Part shown: positions 29,503 through 39,311 of the stretch, piece by piece
Layout: each line of letters opens with the position of its first letter
How positions within the stretch are numbered: position 1 is the first letter of the stretch
Source of the DNA: Allofrancisella inopinata
GTDB taxonomy: Bacteria; Pseudomonadota; Gammaproteobacteria; Francisellales; Francisellaceae
Assembly: GCF_012222965.1 (NCBI RefSeq)
Contig: NZ_CP038241.1
Location: 868,001-932,000 of the forward strand
Reading direction: 5' to 3'
Length of the DNA stretch: 64,000 nt
Position numbers and translations under genes: made by a program
The notes under the pieces: model-generated
What the model was told of the DNA's origin: nothing
Database searches by the model: none
What the model saw: only the letters and a program-made list of their open reading frames with translations

Positions 29503-30468
29503 ATGACACAATCAGTATTAGAGCAGTTAAAAAGAGTATCTAGAGTAGTTGCAGATACTGGAGATTTTGAACTAATCAAAAAATATAAACCAGTTGATGC
29601 AACCACAAATCCAAGCTTAATCTTAAAAGCTGTAAAAGACAAAAAATATGAGTATCTATTGGAAAAATCTATTTCTCAAGTTAAACAGAACTTTCCTACT
29701 CTTGGTCAAGAAACGTTAATGCAAGAAGCATTAATTGAAATATTAGTGGCTTTTGGATCTAAAATATTAGAAGTTATCGAAGGAAAAGTATCTAGTGAGG
29801 TTGACGCAAGAGTTTCTTTTAGCACTGCAAAAACTATTGATTATGCAAAAAAAGTAATATCAAGGTATGAGCAAAATAATATTTCTAAAGATAGAGTTTT
29901 AATCAAGATAGCAGCAACTTGGGAAGGTATTAAAGCTGCTAAGCTTCTAGAAAAAGAGGGTATCAAATGTAACTTAACTCTTATATTTGACAAAGCTCAA
30001 GCCCAAGCATGTGCTGAAGCTGGTGTATATCTAATTTCTCCTTTTGTGGGCAGAATTACAGACTGGCAAATTAAAGAAAATAATTTAACTGATTTTCCAG
30101 CTATTGAAGAAGATTTAGGCGTTAATTCTGTTAAAAGTATTTATCAGCTATATAAATCTCATGGCTTTAAAACTATAGTCATGGGTGCTAGTTTTAGAAA
30201 TACTAATCAAGTCATGGCTTTATCTGGATGTGATGCTTTAACGATTTCACCAGCGCTACTAGAAGAATTAGCAAATAAATATGAAAAGTTGGATACTAGT
30301 TTGTCTAGCAGTGTCGAAGTTATAAAACAAACTCCAACTCTTACAGAAGCTGAGTTTCGCTGGCAATTAAATGAAAATTCAATGGCTACAAACAAATTAG
30401 CTGAAGGAATCCGTTTATTTGCAAAGGACACTATAGAACTAGAAGATATTATTAAAAAGAGTTTTTAA
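29503..30468 (+). CDS. tal: Transaldolase
   Basis: Transfers a dihydroxyacetone unit between sedoheptulose 7-phosphate and glyceraldehyde 3-phosphate in the pentose phosphate pathway. The 321 residues are of the large (TalA/TalB) subfamily: [13 protein letters not shown], the Schiff-base Lys in [34 protein letters not shown] and VMGASFRN. A clear Shine-Dalgarno (ATGGAGG) precedes the ATG. In organisms with an incomplete oxidative branch it supplies ribose for nucleotides. Confidence 0.95.
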   Translation: MTQSVLEQLKRVSRVVADTGDFELIKKYKPVDATTNPSLILKAVKDKKYEYLLEKSISQVKQNFPTLGQETLMQEALIEILVAFGSKILEVIEGKVSSEVDARVSFSTAKTIDYAKKVISRYEQNNISKDRVLIKIAATWEGIKAAKLLEKEGIKCNLTLIFDKAQAQACAEAGVYLISPFVGRITDWQIKENNLTDFPAIEEDLGVNSVKSIYQLYKSHGFKTIVMGASFRNTNQVMALSGCDALTISPALLEELANKYEKLDTSLSSSVEVIKQTPTLTEAEFRWQLNENSMATNKLAEGIRLFAKDTIELEDIIKKSF

Positions 30469-30489
30469 CCCAACTTGTGGAGATAAGTC

Positions 30490-30975
30490 ATGAAAAAAAA
30501 ACTTTTAACATCAATGTTATTTTGTAGCTTAGCATCGCTTGGGTTTAGCGATTTATCTAATAGTGTAGATGGTAATAGTTATACCAGTAAAATGCTATCT
30601 AAAAAAATACAGCCTCCTAAGCAACTAAATAATAATATGAAAGATATAGAATCTCAACGTAAGAAAATAAAAAAAATAAAACCAAAAATTAAAGAAAATA
30701 ACATAGATGGAGGACAACAAGAAATTGGTAATATGACGCCTCCAATCAGACCAAAGGAAATGCCACCACATCAAAAAATCAATGATCAACAAAAAGGCGC
30801 GGATGATGAATATAGTAATTTAACTACAAACCTACAACCCCCAAAAAAACAAGTGCCTGAAAATATGCAACACAACTTGAATCTACTTTCTGATGAAGAT
30901 AGAAAGTTAAACCGACAAATGATGTTCGATGGACCACAAGAAGGTTTCCAAAACAATAAACCCAGAGGTATCTAA
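30490..30975 (+). CDS. Secreted Pro/Asn/Gln-rich protein, unknown
   Basis: A 161-residue protein with an N-terminal signal peptide (KKKLLTSMLFCSLASLGFS) and a low-complexity, highly charged mature part rich in Lys, Asn, Gln and Pro (QPPKQL, PPIRPKEMPPHQK, LQPPKKQVPENM). It is probably disordered and periplasmic or surface-exposed. It starts 21 bp after transaldolase and may share its transcript. No recognised domain. Confidence 0.55.
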   Translation: MKKKLLTSMLFCSLASLGFSDLSNSVDGNSYTSKMLSKKIQPPKQLNNNMKDIESQRKKIKKIKPKIKENNIDGGQQEIGNMTPPIRPKEMPPHQKINDQQKGADDEYSNLTTNLQPPKKQVPENMQHNLNLLSDEDRKLNRQMMFDGPQEGFQNNKPRGI

Positions 30976-30993
30976 ATATTGTAGTAATTGATA

Positions 30994-32436
30994 TTAATCT
31001 ATTTTTACACTTATTAATTCCATTTTCTTTAAATAACGTTTTCTATACGCTATAAAAAATAATACTGGCAATAAAGCTATTATTAGAGAGATAGACAAAG
31101 AAATTATAAATTCTATTGGGTTATCATACATATTATCTGGTGGAACAAATCCAACCAATATACATATTGTAGTACCCATAATTCCAGCTGCACAAACAAC
31201 CAGCATTCCAAGCTTACCAAATGGAATACGAAAATCTTCTTCATTTTTTAGAGATGTTTTGTTTTGTAGCTTTAATTTGATAGCTGCTAAAAACATTACT
31301 AAATACATTAAAGAATATATCTGTGTACTAAGGGCTGTTAATAACCAATAATAAGCTTGAACAGAAGGAACTAATTCAAGTAGAAAACATATTACAGTCA
31401 TAATAATTGCTTGCAAAATTAAGATTCCATTAGGTACATCATGTTTATTGGTTTTATCTAAAATTTTCGGTAAAAAATGGCTATCTGCAGCTTGTAGCAA
31501 ACCTCTTGCTGGAGATATCATCCAATTAATCATAGAACCAACTGATCCTACAATTATCATTATACCCAACAGATAGTAAAAAAATATTGGAATACTAAAG
31601 CTATCTAAGTACACTTTAAAAGTTTTAATAGTGCCATGAACAACATCTATATCTGACTGAGGAAAAATAATACTAACTGCTAATGCACCTAATATCATAG
31701 TAAAAATTATAAACACTGTAGATATTAATAAAGCTAATGGAAAAGTTTTTTTGGGATTGGCAACTTTTGTAATGTGAACCGTTGCTAACTCTAGTCCTAA
31801 GAATGAAGCTATGATGGCTGTCAAACCCATCCATGAATCAGTAGAGTTTAAGCTAGGAGTCAAATTATCTAAACTAAAGTGTAACTGAGTAGGGTAGTTA
31901 GAAGTTAACCATATCAAAGCGAATACTACCATAAGCATCATTGGAATAACCATACCAAAAAATGTACAAATACTAGCAAAGATAGCAGATATTTTTAAGC
32001 CATTTAAATTAATTATAGTTAAAGACCAAAACACTATCGTTATAAATATGACTGTAAATTTTATATTTTGAGCAAAGTCAGGATTAAATAGATATGCGAC
32101 AGTTCCAGCTAGAAACGTCAAAATACTTGGAAACCAAATAAGCGTATTAATCCACTGAAACCAAATAGCTAACATTGCTATATTTGGTCCAAAAGCTTTC
32201 TTCACCCAGCCATATACACCTTCTTCACCTTTATTTGTATATGTAGAAGTCATCTCAGCAGATACTAAACCTACAGGAGCTAAAAATAAAACTACAGCTA
32301 AAAGAAAAAAGAAAAAGATATAGGTACCAGAAGTAGCTGTTGATGGCAAGTTTCTAATATTATCAATCGCACCTGTCATTAATAATATTAATAATAAAAT
32401 ACCAATCTTTTCTTTACCAAATACTTTATTTGCCAT
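30994..32436 (-). CDS. APC-family amino acid antiporter (GadC-like)
   Basis: A 480-residue transporter of about 12 membrane segments. The first helix region GILLLILLMTGAIDNIRNLPSTA and the MTSTYTNKGEEGVYGWVKKAFG loop are typical of the glutamate:GABA antiporter (GadC/YjeM-like) branch of the APC superfamily rather than of simple permeases. Further signatures are LGLELATVHITKVANPKKTF and MINWMISPARGLLQAA. A GadC homologue is reported to support oxidative stress resistance and phagosomal escape in Francisella; whether this gene is that orthologue is inference. Confidence 0.75.
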   Translation of the reverse strand: MANKVFGKEKIGILLLILLMTGAIDNIRNLPSTATSGTYIFFFFLLAVVLFLAPVGLVSAEMTSTYTNKGEEGVYGWVKKAFGPNIAMLAIWFQWINTLIWFPSILTFLAGTVAYLFNPDFAQNIKFTVIFITIVFWSLTIINLNGLKISAIFASICTFFGMVIPMMLMVVFALIWLTSNYPTQLHFSLDNLTPSLNSTDSWMGLTAIIASFLGLELATVHITKVANPKKTFPLALLISTVFIIFTMILGALAVSIIFPQSDIDVVHGTIKTFKVYLDSFSIPIFFYYLLGIMIIVGSVGSMINWMISPARGLLQAADSHFLPKILDKTNKHDVPNGILILQAIIMTVICFLLELVPSVQAYYWLLTALSTQIYSLMYLVMFLAAIKLKLQNKTSLKNEEDFRIPFGKLGMLVVCAAGIMGTTICILVGFVPPDNMYDNPIEFIISLSISLIIALLPVLFFIAYRKRYLKKMELISVKID

Positions 32437-32505
32437 AAAAACAAAAAACTAAAAAATTAAACATAAAAGTTATAGTACATTAAAATAACATAAATTAGTA
32501 ACTTT

Positions 32506-33876
32506 TTAAGCAATGTATAATGGCATTACTTGGAAAAGTTTCTCTAGGATATTTAGAGCATCTTTATTACCTACTTTAATGATAAGACGATCTTCATTCT
32601 CTACAACTATATTATCAATATAAAATATAGGCATATTATTTCTCATAATAGCCAAAATTTTTAATCCATTTGGTAATTTAACCTCGGAAATGTTTTTACC
32701 TATAATAGTCGACATATTTTCTTCGCCATGAACTTTTATTTCGACTAGTAACTCTTCTGTACCTTCAACCTCATACATCCTAAGTATATCAACTTGAGTA
32801 AGAAAAGCCTTAATAGTTGTATATGAAAAACTATGTGGTGAAATAGATAAATCTATTAATTTTAAATCTCTAGTAATAGAGTAATATTCAGCACTATTAA
32901 CAGTAGCAACAGTTTTTTTAGCGCCTAGTTTTTTTGCAAGTATTGATGACATGATATTAACTTCATCGGAATTAGTAAGAGCAAAAAACATGTCAGCTTC
33001 ATCTATTCCTTCATTTACTAAAAGATTATTATTAATAGGATTGTATTGTAGTACTGTTGATTTAGATAATTGGTTTATTGCAGCTTCACATTTTTTTGCA
33101 CTTGGATCTATTATTTTTATTATATATCCTTTATTTTCAAGAGACTTAGCTAAAGTTATACTTGCGTGATTAATCCCAGCTATAAATATTTTTTTGATAT
33201 TCGCCTTTTTAGTTTGGAATATAGATAATATTTGAGGGGAATATGCTTTATCAGATAAGTACATTACTCTATCTCCAGCTTTAATTAAGATATTAGGGTC
33301 ATTTATATCGAGTTTATCATCACCTCTATATACAGAGACTATATCAACTCTTACATCACCTAAACCTAAATATATATCTTTTACCGAAAAGTCTATTAAA
33401 GGTGAGTTTTCCGCAACCTCAACCCCAACTATTTGTACTTTTTTGTCAAAAAAACTGGATATAAAATAAGCTCCTGGTAAAAAAATCAGTTGCTCTAATT
33501 GCTTTGTCGTTTCAAAAAAAGATTTAATCACTAAATCAATATTGTTTAATAACTTTGGAAACCTACTATATTCTGAGTCCCTGATTCTAGCTATTTTATA
33601 AGGTGTTTTATATAGTTTATAAGCCATATCACATACAGCTATATTTGTAGTGTCATCAGAAGTTACAGCTATTATCATATCAGTGTCTTTAAAGTTAGCT
33701 TCCATCATTATATTAGGTTTAGTAACATCACCAATTATAGTTTGCACGTCAAAAGCAGAAGATATAAACCCTAATTTTTCCTCATCTAAATCAATAACTG
33801 ATACTTGGTGATCTAAACTGAGTCTTTGTGTTAAATAAACACCTAGTTGTCCTGCACCTAAAATAGCAATTCTCAT
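32506..33876 (-). CDS. trkA: Trk potassium uptake regulator TrkA
   Basis: Peripheral NAD+/ATP-binding gating subunit of the Trk K+ channel. The 456 residues form two RCK repeats. The first starts with the Rossmann motif MRIAILGAGQLGVYLTQRL and a β2-end acidic residue (VIDLDEEKL). The second (about 230 on) has IFIAGINHASITLAKSLENKG and IIDPS. Each is followed by an RCK_C (TrkA_C) domain. No trkH partner is in the window. Full length. Confidence 0.93.
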   Translation of the reverse strand: MRIAILGAGQLGVYLTQRLSLDHQVSVIDLDEEKLGFISSAFDVQTIIGDVTKPNIMMEANFKDTDMIIAVTSDDTTNIAVCDMAYKLYKTPYKIARIRDSEYSRFPKLLNNIDLVIKSFFETTKQLEQLIFLPGAYFISSFFDKKVQIVGVEVAENSPLIDFSVKDIYLGLGDVRVDIVSVYRGDDKLDINDPNILIKAGDRVMYLSDKAYSPQILSIFQTKKANIKKIFIAGINHASITLAKSLENKGYIIKIIDPSAKKCEAAINQLSKSTVLQYNPINNNLLVNEGIDEADMFFALTNSDEVNIMSSILAKKLGAKKTVATVNSAEYYSITRDLKLIDLSISPHSFSYTTIKAFLTQVDILRMYEVEGTEELLVEIKVHGEENMSTIIGKNISEVKLPNGLKILAIMRNNMPIFYIDNIVVENEDRLIIKVGNKDALNILEKLFQVMPLYIA

Positions 33877-34026
33877 ATTTTATTGATACAATGTTTAAAA
33901 AAATACTAGATTGCAAACATACTAATCTAAGGTATTAAAATAATCAAATTTTAATTTACTTTGCTAGCGTTTATTATTATTATATCAGCAAAATGATACT
34001 AAAACGGTATAGTTTGAGCAAATGTT

Positions 34027-34434
34027 ATGCTAAAGATAAGTAAGTTACTAGATTATGGGCTATTGATAGTAGTTACGATTGCTAAAAATGATTCTTCTTC
34101 ATATAGTGCTGCAAAAATAGCGGAGATAACTGGCTTAAACATACCTACTATAAGAAAGTTACTAAACCTTCTTTCCTTAGCGAGTATAGTATCTTCTAAA
34201 CGTGGTGTTGAAGGTGGTTATACCCTAGTGAAAAATCCTAGAGAAATATCTGTGTTAGAGGTAGTTAAAGCTGTGGAAAGTGATGTCAATATTACTGAAT
34301 GTTGCGATATGCAAAAAAGCTGTAGTGTTTTAAAAAGGTGTACTGTACATAATTATTGGAAAATTATGAATAATAGGGTGTTAAGTATGCTTTCTAATAC
34401 TTCAATTTATGATATCGTTAATCATAAAGAATAA
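34027..34434 (+). CDS. Rrf2-family SUF regulator
   Basis: A 135-residue winged-helix regulator of the Rrf2/IscR family, SUF-associated subgroup. The helix-turn-helix ([20 protein letters not shown]) and wing ([11 protein letters not shown]) are clear. Three or four Cys in the C-terminal half ([16 protein letters not shown]) could ligate a Fe-S cluster. It is the first gene before sufBCD and probably senses cluster status to control the operon. The 3' end is immediately followed by sufB (start 34451). Confidence 0.88.
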   Translation: MLKISKLLDYGLLIVVTIAKNDSSSYSAAKIAEITGLNIPTIRKLLNLLSLASIVSSKRGVEGGYTLVKNPREISVLEVVKAVESDVNITECCDMQKSCSVLKRCTVHNYWKIMNNRVLSMLSNTSIYDIVNHKE

Positions 34435-34450
34435 CCAAGAGCTAAATAAA

Positions 34451-35899
34451 ATGAGTGCAAATTTAGATAAATTCATTGAACAAGATTACGAACATGGTTT
34501 TGTTACAAATATAGAAAATGAGACTATAGCTGCTGGCCTAAATGAGGATGTTATCAGGCTAATTTCAGCTAGAAAAAACGAACCTCAATTTATGTTAGAA
34601 TGGCGTCTTAAAGGATATAAAAAATGGCTAGAAATGCAAGAACCTAGCTGGGCTGACCTTAATTATCCTAAAATAGATTACCAAGCTATTAGTTATTACT
34701 CTTCTCCTAAATCTATGAAAGACCATCCTAAAAGTTTAGATGAGGTAGATCCGGAGATTATTGAAACTTATAATAAACTAGGCATTCCTTTACATGAACA
34801 AGAAATGCTTGCTGGTGTCAAAAATATAGCTGTAGATGCGGTATTTGACTCTGTATCTGTAGTGACTACATTTAAAGATAAGCTTGCTGAAGCAGGAGTA
34901 ATCTTCTGCCCAATATCTGAAGCTGTACAAAAATATCCAGATTTGGTTCAAAAATATTTAGGTTCTGTAGTTCCACAAGGTGATAATTTTTTTGCAGCGT
35001 TAAATTCAGCTGTATTTAGTGATGGTTCTTTTGTATATATACCAAAAGGTGTCACTTGTCCAATGGAATTATCTACATACTTTAGAATAAATGCTATGAA
35101 TACAGGACAATTTGAAAGAACACTTATTATAGCTGATGAGGGTAGTTATGTAAGTTATCTAGAAGGCTGTACTGCTCCAATGCGAGATGAAAACCAACTT
35201 CACGCTGCTGTAGTTGAGCTAGTTGCTTTGAAAGGTGCAGAAATTAAATACTCTACTGTGCAAAACTGGTATCCAGGTGATAAAAATGGCAAAGGTGGGA
35301 TATACAATTTTGTAACCAAGAGAGGTATGTGTAAAGGTGATAATTCTAAAATTTCTTGGACACAAGTAGAAACAGGCTCTGCTATTACTTGGAAGTATCC
35401 TTCTGTGGTTTTACGAGGAGATAATTCTGTAGGCGAATTTTATTCAGTTGCTTTAACACGTCATGCTCAAAAAGCAGATACTGGTACTAAAATGATCCAT
35501 ATTGGTAAAAACACTAAAAGTACAATCATTTCTAAAGGAATATCAGCAGGCAGAGCATCTCAGGCATATAGAGGATTAGTTAGAATATCTCCTAATGCAG
35601 ATAATGCACGAAACTTCTCTCAATGTGATTCTTTACTTATAGGACATAATTGTGGTGCTCATACTTATCCATATATTGAAAATAAAAGTAATAGCTCACA
35701 AATAGAACACGAAGCAACCACATCTAAAATATCTGAAGATCAACTTTTTTACTGTAAGCAAAGAGGAATCTCTGAAGAGGATGCTATCGCTATGATAGTA
35801 AATGGATTTTGTAAAGAAGTTTTCAAAAAACTTCCTTTAGAATTTGCAGTTGAAGCACAAAAACTTATGGAAGTAAGTTTAGAAGGTGCTGTTGGTTAA
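34451..35899 (+). CDS. sufB: Fe-S cluster scaffold SufB
   Basis: Scaffold component of the SufBC2D complex on which Fe-S clusters are built. I use the ATG at 34451 ([13 protein letters not shown]), 42 bp after the first in-frame start, because the family begins here and the longer frame overlaps the regulator. The 482 residues show the expected [21 protein letters not shown] and [17 protein letters not shown], and the acceptor Cys in [10 protein letters not shown]. SufC follows 46 bp downstream. Confidence 0.95.
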   Translation: MSANLDKFIEQDYEHGFVTNIENETIAAGLNEDVIRLISARKNEPQFMLEWRLKGYKKWLEMQEPSWADLNYPKIDYQAISYYSSPKSMKDHPKSLDEVDPEIIETYNKLGIPLHEQEMLAGVKNIAVDAVFDSVSVVTTFKDKLAEAGVIFCPISEAVQKYPDLVQKYLGSVVPQGDNFFAALNSAVFSDGSFVYIPKGVTCPMELSTYFRINAMNTGQFERTLIIADEGSYVSYLEGCTAPMRDENQLHAAVVELVALKGAEIKYSTVQNWYPGDKNGKGGIYNFVTKRGMCKGDNSKISWTQVETGSAITWKYPSVVLRGDNSVGEFYSVALTRHAQKADTGTKMIHIGKNTKSTIISKGISAGRASQAYRGLVRISPNADNARNFSQCDSLLIGHNCGAHTYPYIENKSNSSQIEHEATTSKISEDQLFYCKQRGISEEDAIAMIVNGFCKEVFKKLPLEFAVEAQKLMEVSLEGAVG

Positions 35900-35945
35900 A
35901 AAATCCAAATTGACTTAATATAAATCAATAAATAAGGTTAATAAA

Positions 35946-36689
35946 ATGTTGTTAGAAATAGAAAACCTACATGTAAATGTTGGTGATAAACAAATTTTAA
36001 AAGGTCTAAACCTAAAAGTTAACTATGGTGAAGTCCATGCAATAATGGGACCAAATGGAGCTGGTAAAAGTACTTTAAGTAACGTTTTAGCAGGAAAAAG
36101 TGGTTATGAAATAACTCAAGGGTCTATAAAGTTTGCTGAAAAAGATATAAGAGAACTAAGTATATCTGAGAGGGCAGCTGCTGGAATTTTCTTAAGTTTA
36201 CAATATCCTATTGAAATTCCTGGAGTTAGTAATGTACAGTTTTTAAAAACTGCTATAAATAGTATTCGAAAGCAAAAGGGTGAAAATGAAATGGATGCTA
36301 TTTCTTTTATGAAAAAATTAAAAGAAAACATGCAAGTTCTCAAGATTGACCAAAAATATATGTCTCGTGGAGTAAACGAAGGTTTTTCTGGTGGCGAAAA
36401 AAAACGTAATGAAATGCTTCAGCTTATGATGCTTGAGCCAAAATTAGCTATACTGGATGAAACTGATTCTGGTTTAGATATCGATGCTTTACAAATAGTA
36501 TCTCACGGTGCAAATTCTATGCGCAGTGATAATAGAAGTTTTTTAGTAATTACTCACTATCAGCGACTTTTAGATTATATACAGCCTGATTTTGTTCATG
36601 TTTTAGCAGATGGGAAAATAGTTAAAACAGGAGATAAAAACCTTGCTCTAGAGTTAGAAGAGAAAGGTTATTCTTGGTTAAATAGTTAA
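35946..36689 (+). CDS. sufC: SUF ABC-type ATPase SufC
   Basis: The ABC ATPase that powers the SufB-SufD scaffold. The 247 residues have Walker A GPNGAGKSTL, the SufC-type signature GFSGGEKKRNEML, Walker B LAILDETDSGLDID and the H-loop VITHYQRLL. It has no membrane partner, as expected for SufC. Tight spacing to sufB and sufD shows an operon. Confidence 0.97.
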   Translation: MLLEIENLHVNVGDKQILKGLNLKVNYGEVHAIMGPNGAGKSTLSNVLAGKSGYEITQGSIKFAEKDIRELSISERAAAGIFLSLQYPIEIPGVSNVQFLKTAINSIRKQKGENEMDAISFMKKLKENMQVLKIDQKYMSRGVNEGFSGGEKKRNEMLQLMMLEPKLAILDETDSGLDIDALQIVSHGANSMRSDNRSFLVITHYQRLLDYIQPDFVHVLADGKIVKTGDKNLALELEEKGYSWLNS

Positions 36690-36703
36690 AAAGGTTAAAA
36701 AAG

Positions 36704-37849
36704 ATGTTAATAAACAAGAATTCTCTACCAACTATTAAACAAGAAAGCTGGAAATATACAAATCTAGCTGCTATTTACGATAAAAACAATATATCCGAGA
36801 TACTTAAAGAATCTCCACAAGCTAAAGATTATCTTGAAGGTTTTAAATTTGATACGCAAGAAAACGTTATAATTATAATTGATGGTGTTTTAGCAATTGA
36901 TTATCGTAGTAAACTAGTGCCTATAAATAGTTTAGAATTTAACGAAGACATAAGAGAAATGTCTAAACTAGCAATAGAAAACTCAAAGCCTTTTATCTTA
37001 GAAATACAAAAAGATACTAAAGACTGTTTAAGTTTGATATTCATAAATACTGAGAATGCAAAAGGTAAATTAACTAATATCGCTTTAAAGCTCCAGGTTG
37101 ATATTTTTGCTAATTTAGATTTGGACATTGATTTTGTGAATTTGACTTCAAATTCGGCTACCAATTTATTTTTAGATATAGAGTTAGCTGAGTCAGCAAA
37201 AGTTAATTTTACAAACAATGCTGATAACTCTAATAATATAGCACTTTTAACTACAGCAAATTATTTAGTGAATTTAGAAAAAAATGCAGAATTTAATGCT
37301 TTTAATCTATTAAATAGTGATGCATTACTTAGAAATGATTTTATAGTTAACCTTAATCAAGAAGGTTCAAGGTTTGATATCAGAGGGCTTTATTTGCTCA
37401 ATCACCAAGCTATTGCTAATGCTACCTTTCTTGTTAACCATAATGCTTCTAACACTTACAGTAATGTAAACTTTCGTGGAGTAGTTAATGGAAGCTCGAA
37501 AGCTTGGTTTAATGCTAAAGCAGTAGTTGCTAAAGGCGTTAACCAAATACAAGCTTTTCAGAATAATAAAAATATACAATTAAGTAATAAGGCTGAAATA
37601 AATACTAAACCGGAGTTAGTAATTTATTCTGATGATGTTATTTGTACTCATGGAGCAACAATAGGGGAATTAGATAAAGAAGCTTTATTCTATCTACAAT
37701 CTAGAGGGCTTTCTTTACATGATGCACAACATTTATTATTGGAAAGCTTTGTTAAATCCCAATTAACAGCCGATGATTTTCCTTTTGATAATGAAATAAA
37801 AGAAGAGATTTTAGAGTCATTAGATGCTATATTAGATTCGGTTATATAA
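36704..37849 (+). CDS. sufD: SUF scaffold subunit SufD
   Basis: Partner of SufB in the SufBC2D Fe-S assembly scaffold. The 381 residues include an N-terminal helical region (QESWKYTNLAAIYDK), a central beta-helix with low conservation, and the family C-terminus KPELVIYSDDVICTHGATIG (the conserved His/Cys pair) and FYLQSRGLSLHDAQHLLL. It is the last intact suf gene: the cysteine desulfurase sufS that usually follows is not in this window. Confidence 0.95.
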   Translation: MLINKNSLPTIKQESWKYTNLAAIYDKNNISEILKESPQAKDYLEGFKFDTQENVIIIIDGVLAIDYRSKLVPINSLEFNEDIREMSKLAIENSKPFILEIQKDTKDCLSLIFINTENAKGKLTNIALKLQVDIFANLDLDIDFVNLTSNSATNLFLDIELAESAKVNFTNNADNSNNIALLTTANYLVNLEKNAEFNAFNLLNSDALLRNDFIVNLNQEGSRFDIRGLYLLNHQAIANATFLVNHNASNTYSNVNFRGVVNGSSKAWFNAKAVVAKGVNQIQAFQNNKNIQLSNKAEINTKPELVIYSDDVICTHGATIGELDKEALFYLQSRGLSLHDAQHLLLESFVKSQLTADDFPFDNEIKEEILESLDAILDSVI

Positions 37850-37951
37850 AATCATAATGCTTGTTAAAAGAAAATTACTTAAAATATGAATTTTAGGAAA
37901 CTTTGAGGATACATATAAGATGATAATAGTAATATAATTAGGGTCATCTCT

Positions 37952-38327
37952 ATGAAGATTCATAACCAATATCAATTAAAAATATCCTAGAAAAAATTAA
38001 ATCTGGTGATTTAAGAACCGAAAGCTTTTAAAGAAAAAATATTCTATTATATTTGAAACTTCTATGTTTATATCACATATGATGGAAGATATAAGTCTCA
38101 TAAAGGTTTTATTCTATTTTTATAACTTAAAGTATGAGAATTTGCAAATATATTACAGTTTTTATATAAAAAATGGAGTAAATATTAAACTCCTATCCTT
38201 TGTAATTAATAAAACAAACTCTAATAATAATATCATATTAGACTCTAGTTACATTTGCTTAAGTAACAGCATTGACAGCACATTCGATATTATTGAAACA
38301 AAGGATTTTATTAAAAACACAAATTAA
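37952..38327 (+). pseudogene. Frameshifted 5' part of an accessory gene
   Basis: Protein-like sequence continues through three frames. An ATG at 37952 gives MKIHNQYQ, then a different frame from 37966 reads PISIKNILEKIKSGDLRTES, and a third from 38010 to 38327 reads KKKYSIIFETSMFISHMMED and on to FDIIETKDFIKN. The last frame ends just where the frame of the following 38315-39103 segment takes over. This pattern is typical of a gene broken by small indels. The segment lies immediately after sufD. No known domain recognised in the residual protein. Confidence 0.55.
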
Positions 38328-38380
38328 AGGATAATAATTTTAAAGTAAATGTTATTACTTCTACAGTAAATTTAGATAAA

Positions 38381-39103
38381 TTGTTTAAACAAAACATATC
38401 TATAAAGCAACAAAAATTTTGTAATAATATTGAAGAGTTAATACAACATATTATTAAAAAAGTTTTAGAAATATATAATATAGATGCATATCACAACGGG
38501 AGTTTTGCAACATCAACCGACTATGAGAATTACACCTATCACAACTTTGTAAATAATAGAAATAACAGTGAAAAATTATTATATAACTCGCACTATAAAG
38601 ACATGAAATCCTTTATAAAATCACATAACCAAGGCAAAAATAAATATAGCTCATTTGATTGTATTGATTGTGGAAACATAATTATGATGTATATTGCTTA
38701 TTTAAAATCAAAATACTTACTATATAATATTGAAGCCGCTCAAGTACATATTAATGCTAACTATAGTGCTGATTTTTTACATCCTATAGAGTATGGGGGA
38801 TCACATAGAATAATAGTGGTAACTAATAAAAGTGAAGGGAAAAACAAATCGTTTTATAATAACCTAGATTGTCTAAAAAATGATAAGGATACATATATAA
38901 TAGATATTCTTAATAAAGATAATCAATATTTTTCTAGTATAGAAAATGTTTATTGTTGGGTTCCTGACCGTTTAGAAGGGAGTTTTTACTCTATAAAAAG
39001 TGCAAAAGAGTTTAGTATTGAGGTTATTTCAACTTTAGAAGAAATGCTTAATTATGACGGTGACTATGTCCAGCAAAAACCCTCACTTTGCAATATTTTC
39101 TGA
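38381..39103 (+). CDS. Possible Cys-His-Asp (papain/transglutaminase-fold) protein, 3' part of a decayed gene
   Basis: A 240-residue frame from a TTG start; the same frame is open back to 38315 and seems to continue the broken 5' segment (KLKDNNFKVNVITSTVNLDK). No signal peptide. A plausible catalytic triad is Cys94 or Cys97 in SSFDCIDCGNIIMMYIAYL (Cys at a helix start), His142 in GGSHRIIVVTNK and Asp175 in YIIDILN, the C-H-D order of papain-like and transglutaminase-like hydrolases. I recognise no named family. Codon use is more AT-rich than in the suf genes beside it. It may no longer be translated as a full protein. Confidence 0.5.
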   Translation: MFKQNISIKQQKFCNNIEELIQHIIKKVLEIYNIDAYHNGSFATSTDYENYTYHNFVNNRNNSEKLLYNSHYKDMKSFIKSHNQGKNKYSSFDCIDCGNIIMMYIAYLKSKYLLYNIEAAQVHINANYSADFLHPIEYGGSHRIIVVTNKSEGKNKSFYNNLDCLKNDKDTYIIDILNKDNQYFSSIENVYCWVPDRLEGSFYSIKSAKEFSIEVISTLEEMLNYDGDYVQQKPSLCNIF

Positions 39104-39311
39104 ATGTTTTATTTATAGCTAACTACACTAAAAAGTAGAGCATCGTTACGTCAAGATTGACCACGTAAACTACAGGGGTAGTTTGATTTTAAGCTATTCC
39201 TGTAGTAGACTATATAAATAAATCTAATAAATTTTACCCTATATAACATAAGTTTTGATGGTATAATAAGAATAAGGTTACAACACTTCGTAAAGGACAA
39301 TAATTTTATTT
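39104..39311. other. Intergenic region with inverted repeats
   Basis: The 208-bp gap holds a 12-bp stem with two G-T pairs (CTACAGGGGTAG at 39169-39180 and CTATTCCTGTAG at 39193-39204), preceded by a nested inverted repeat (TACG-TCAAGATTGA-CCACGTA region at 39150-39170). The stem is not followed by a T run, so it is a weak terminator candidate. No gene seen. Confidence 0.35.

Noticed and set aside
34409-34450. Longer sufB start at 34409
   Set aside because: It overlaps the regulator gene and adds residues absent from the SufB family; the ATG at 34451 fits the family start.
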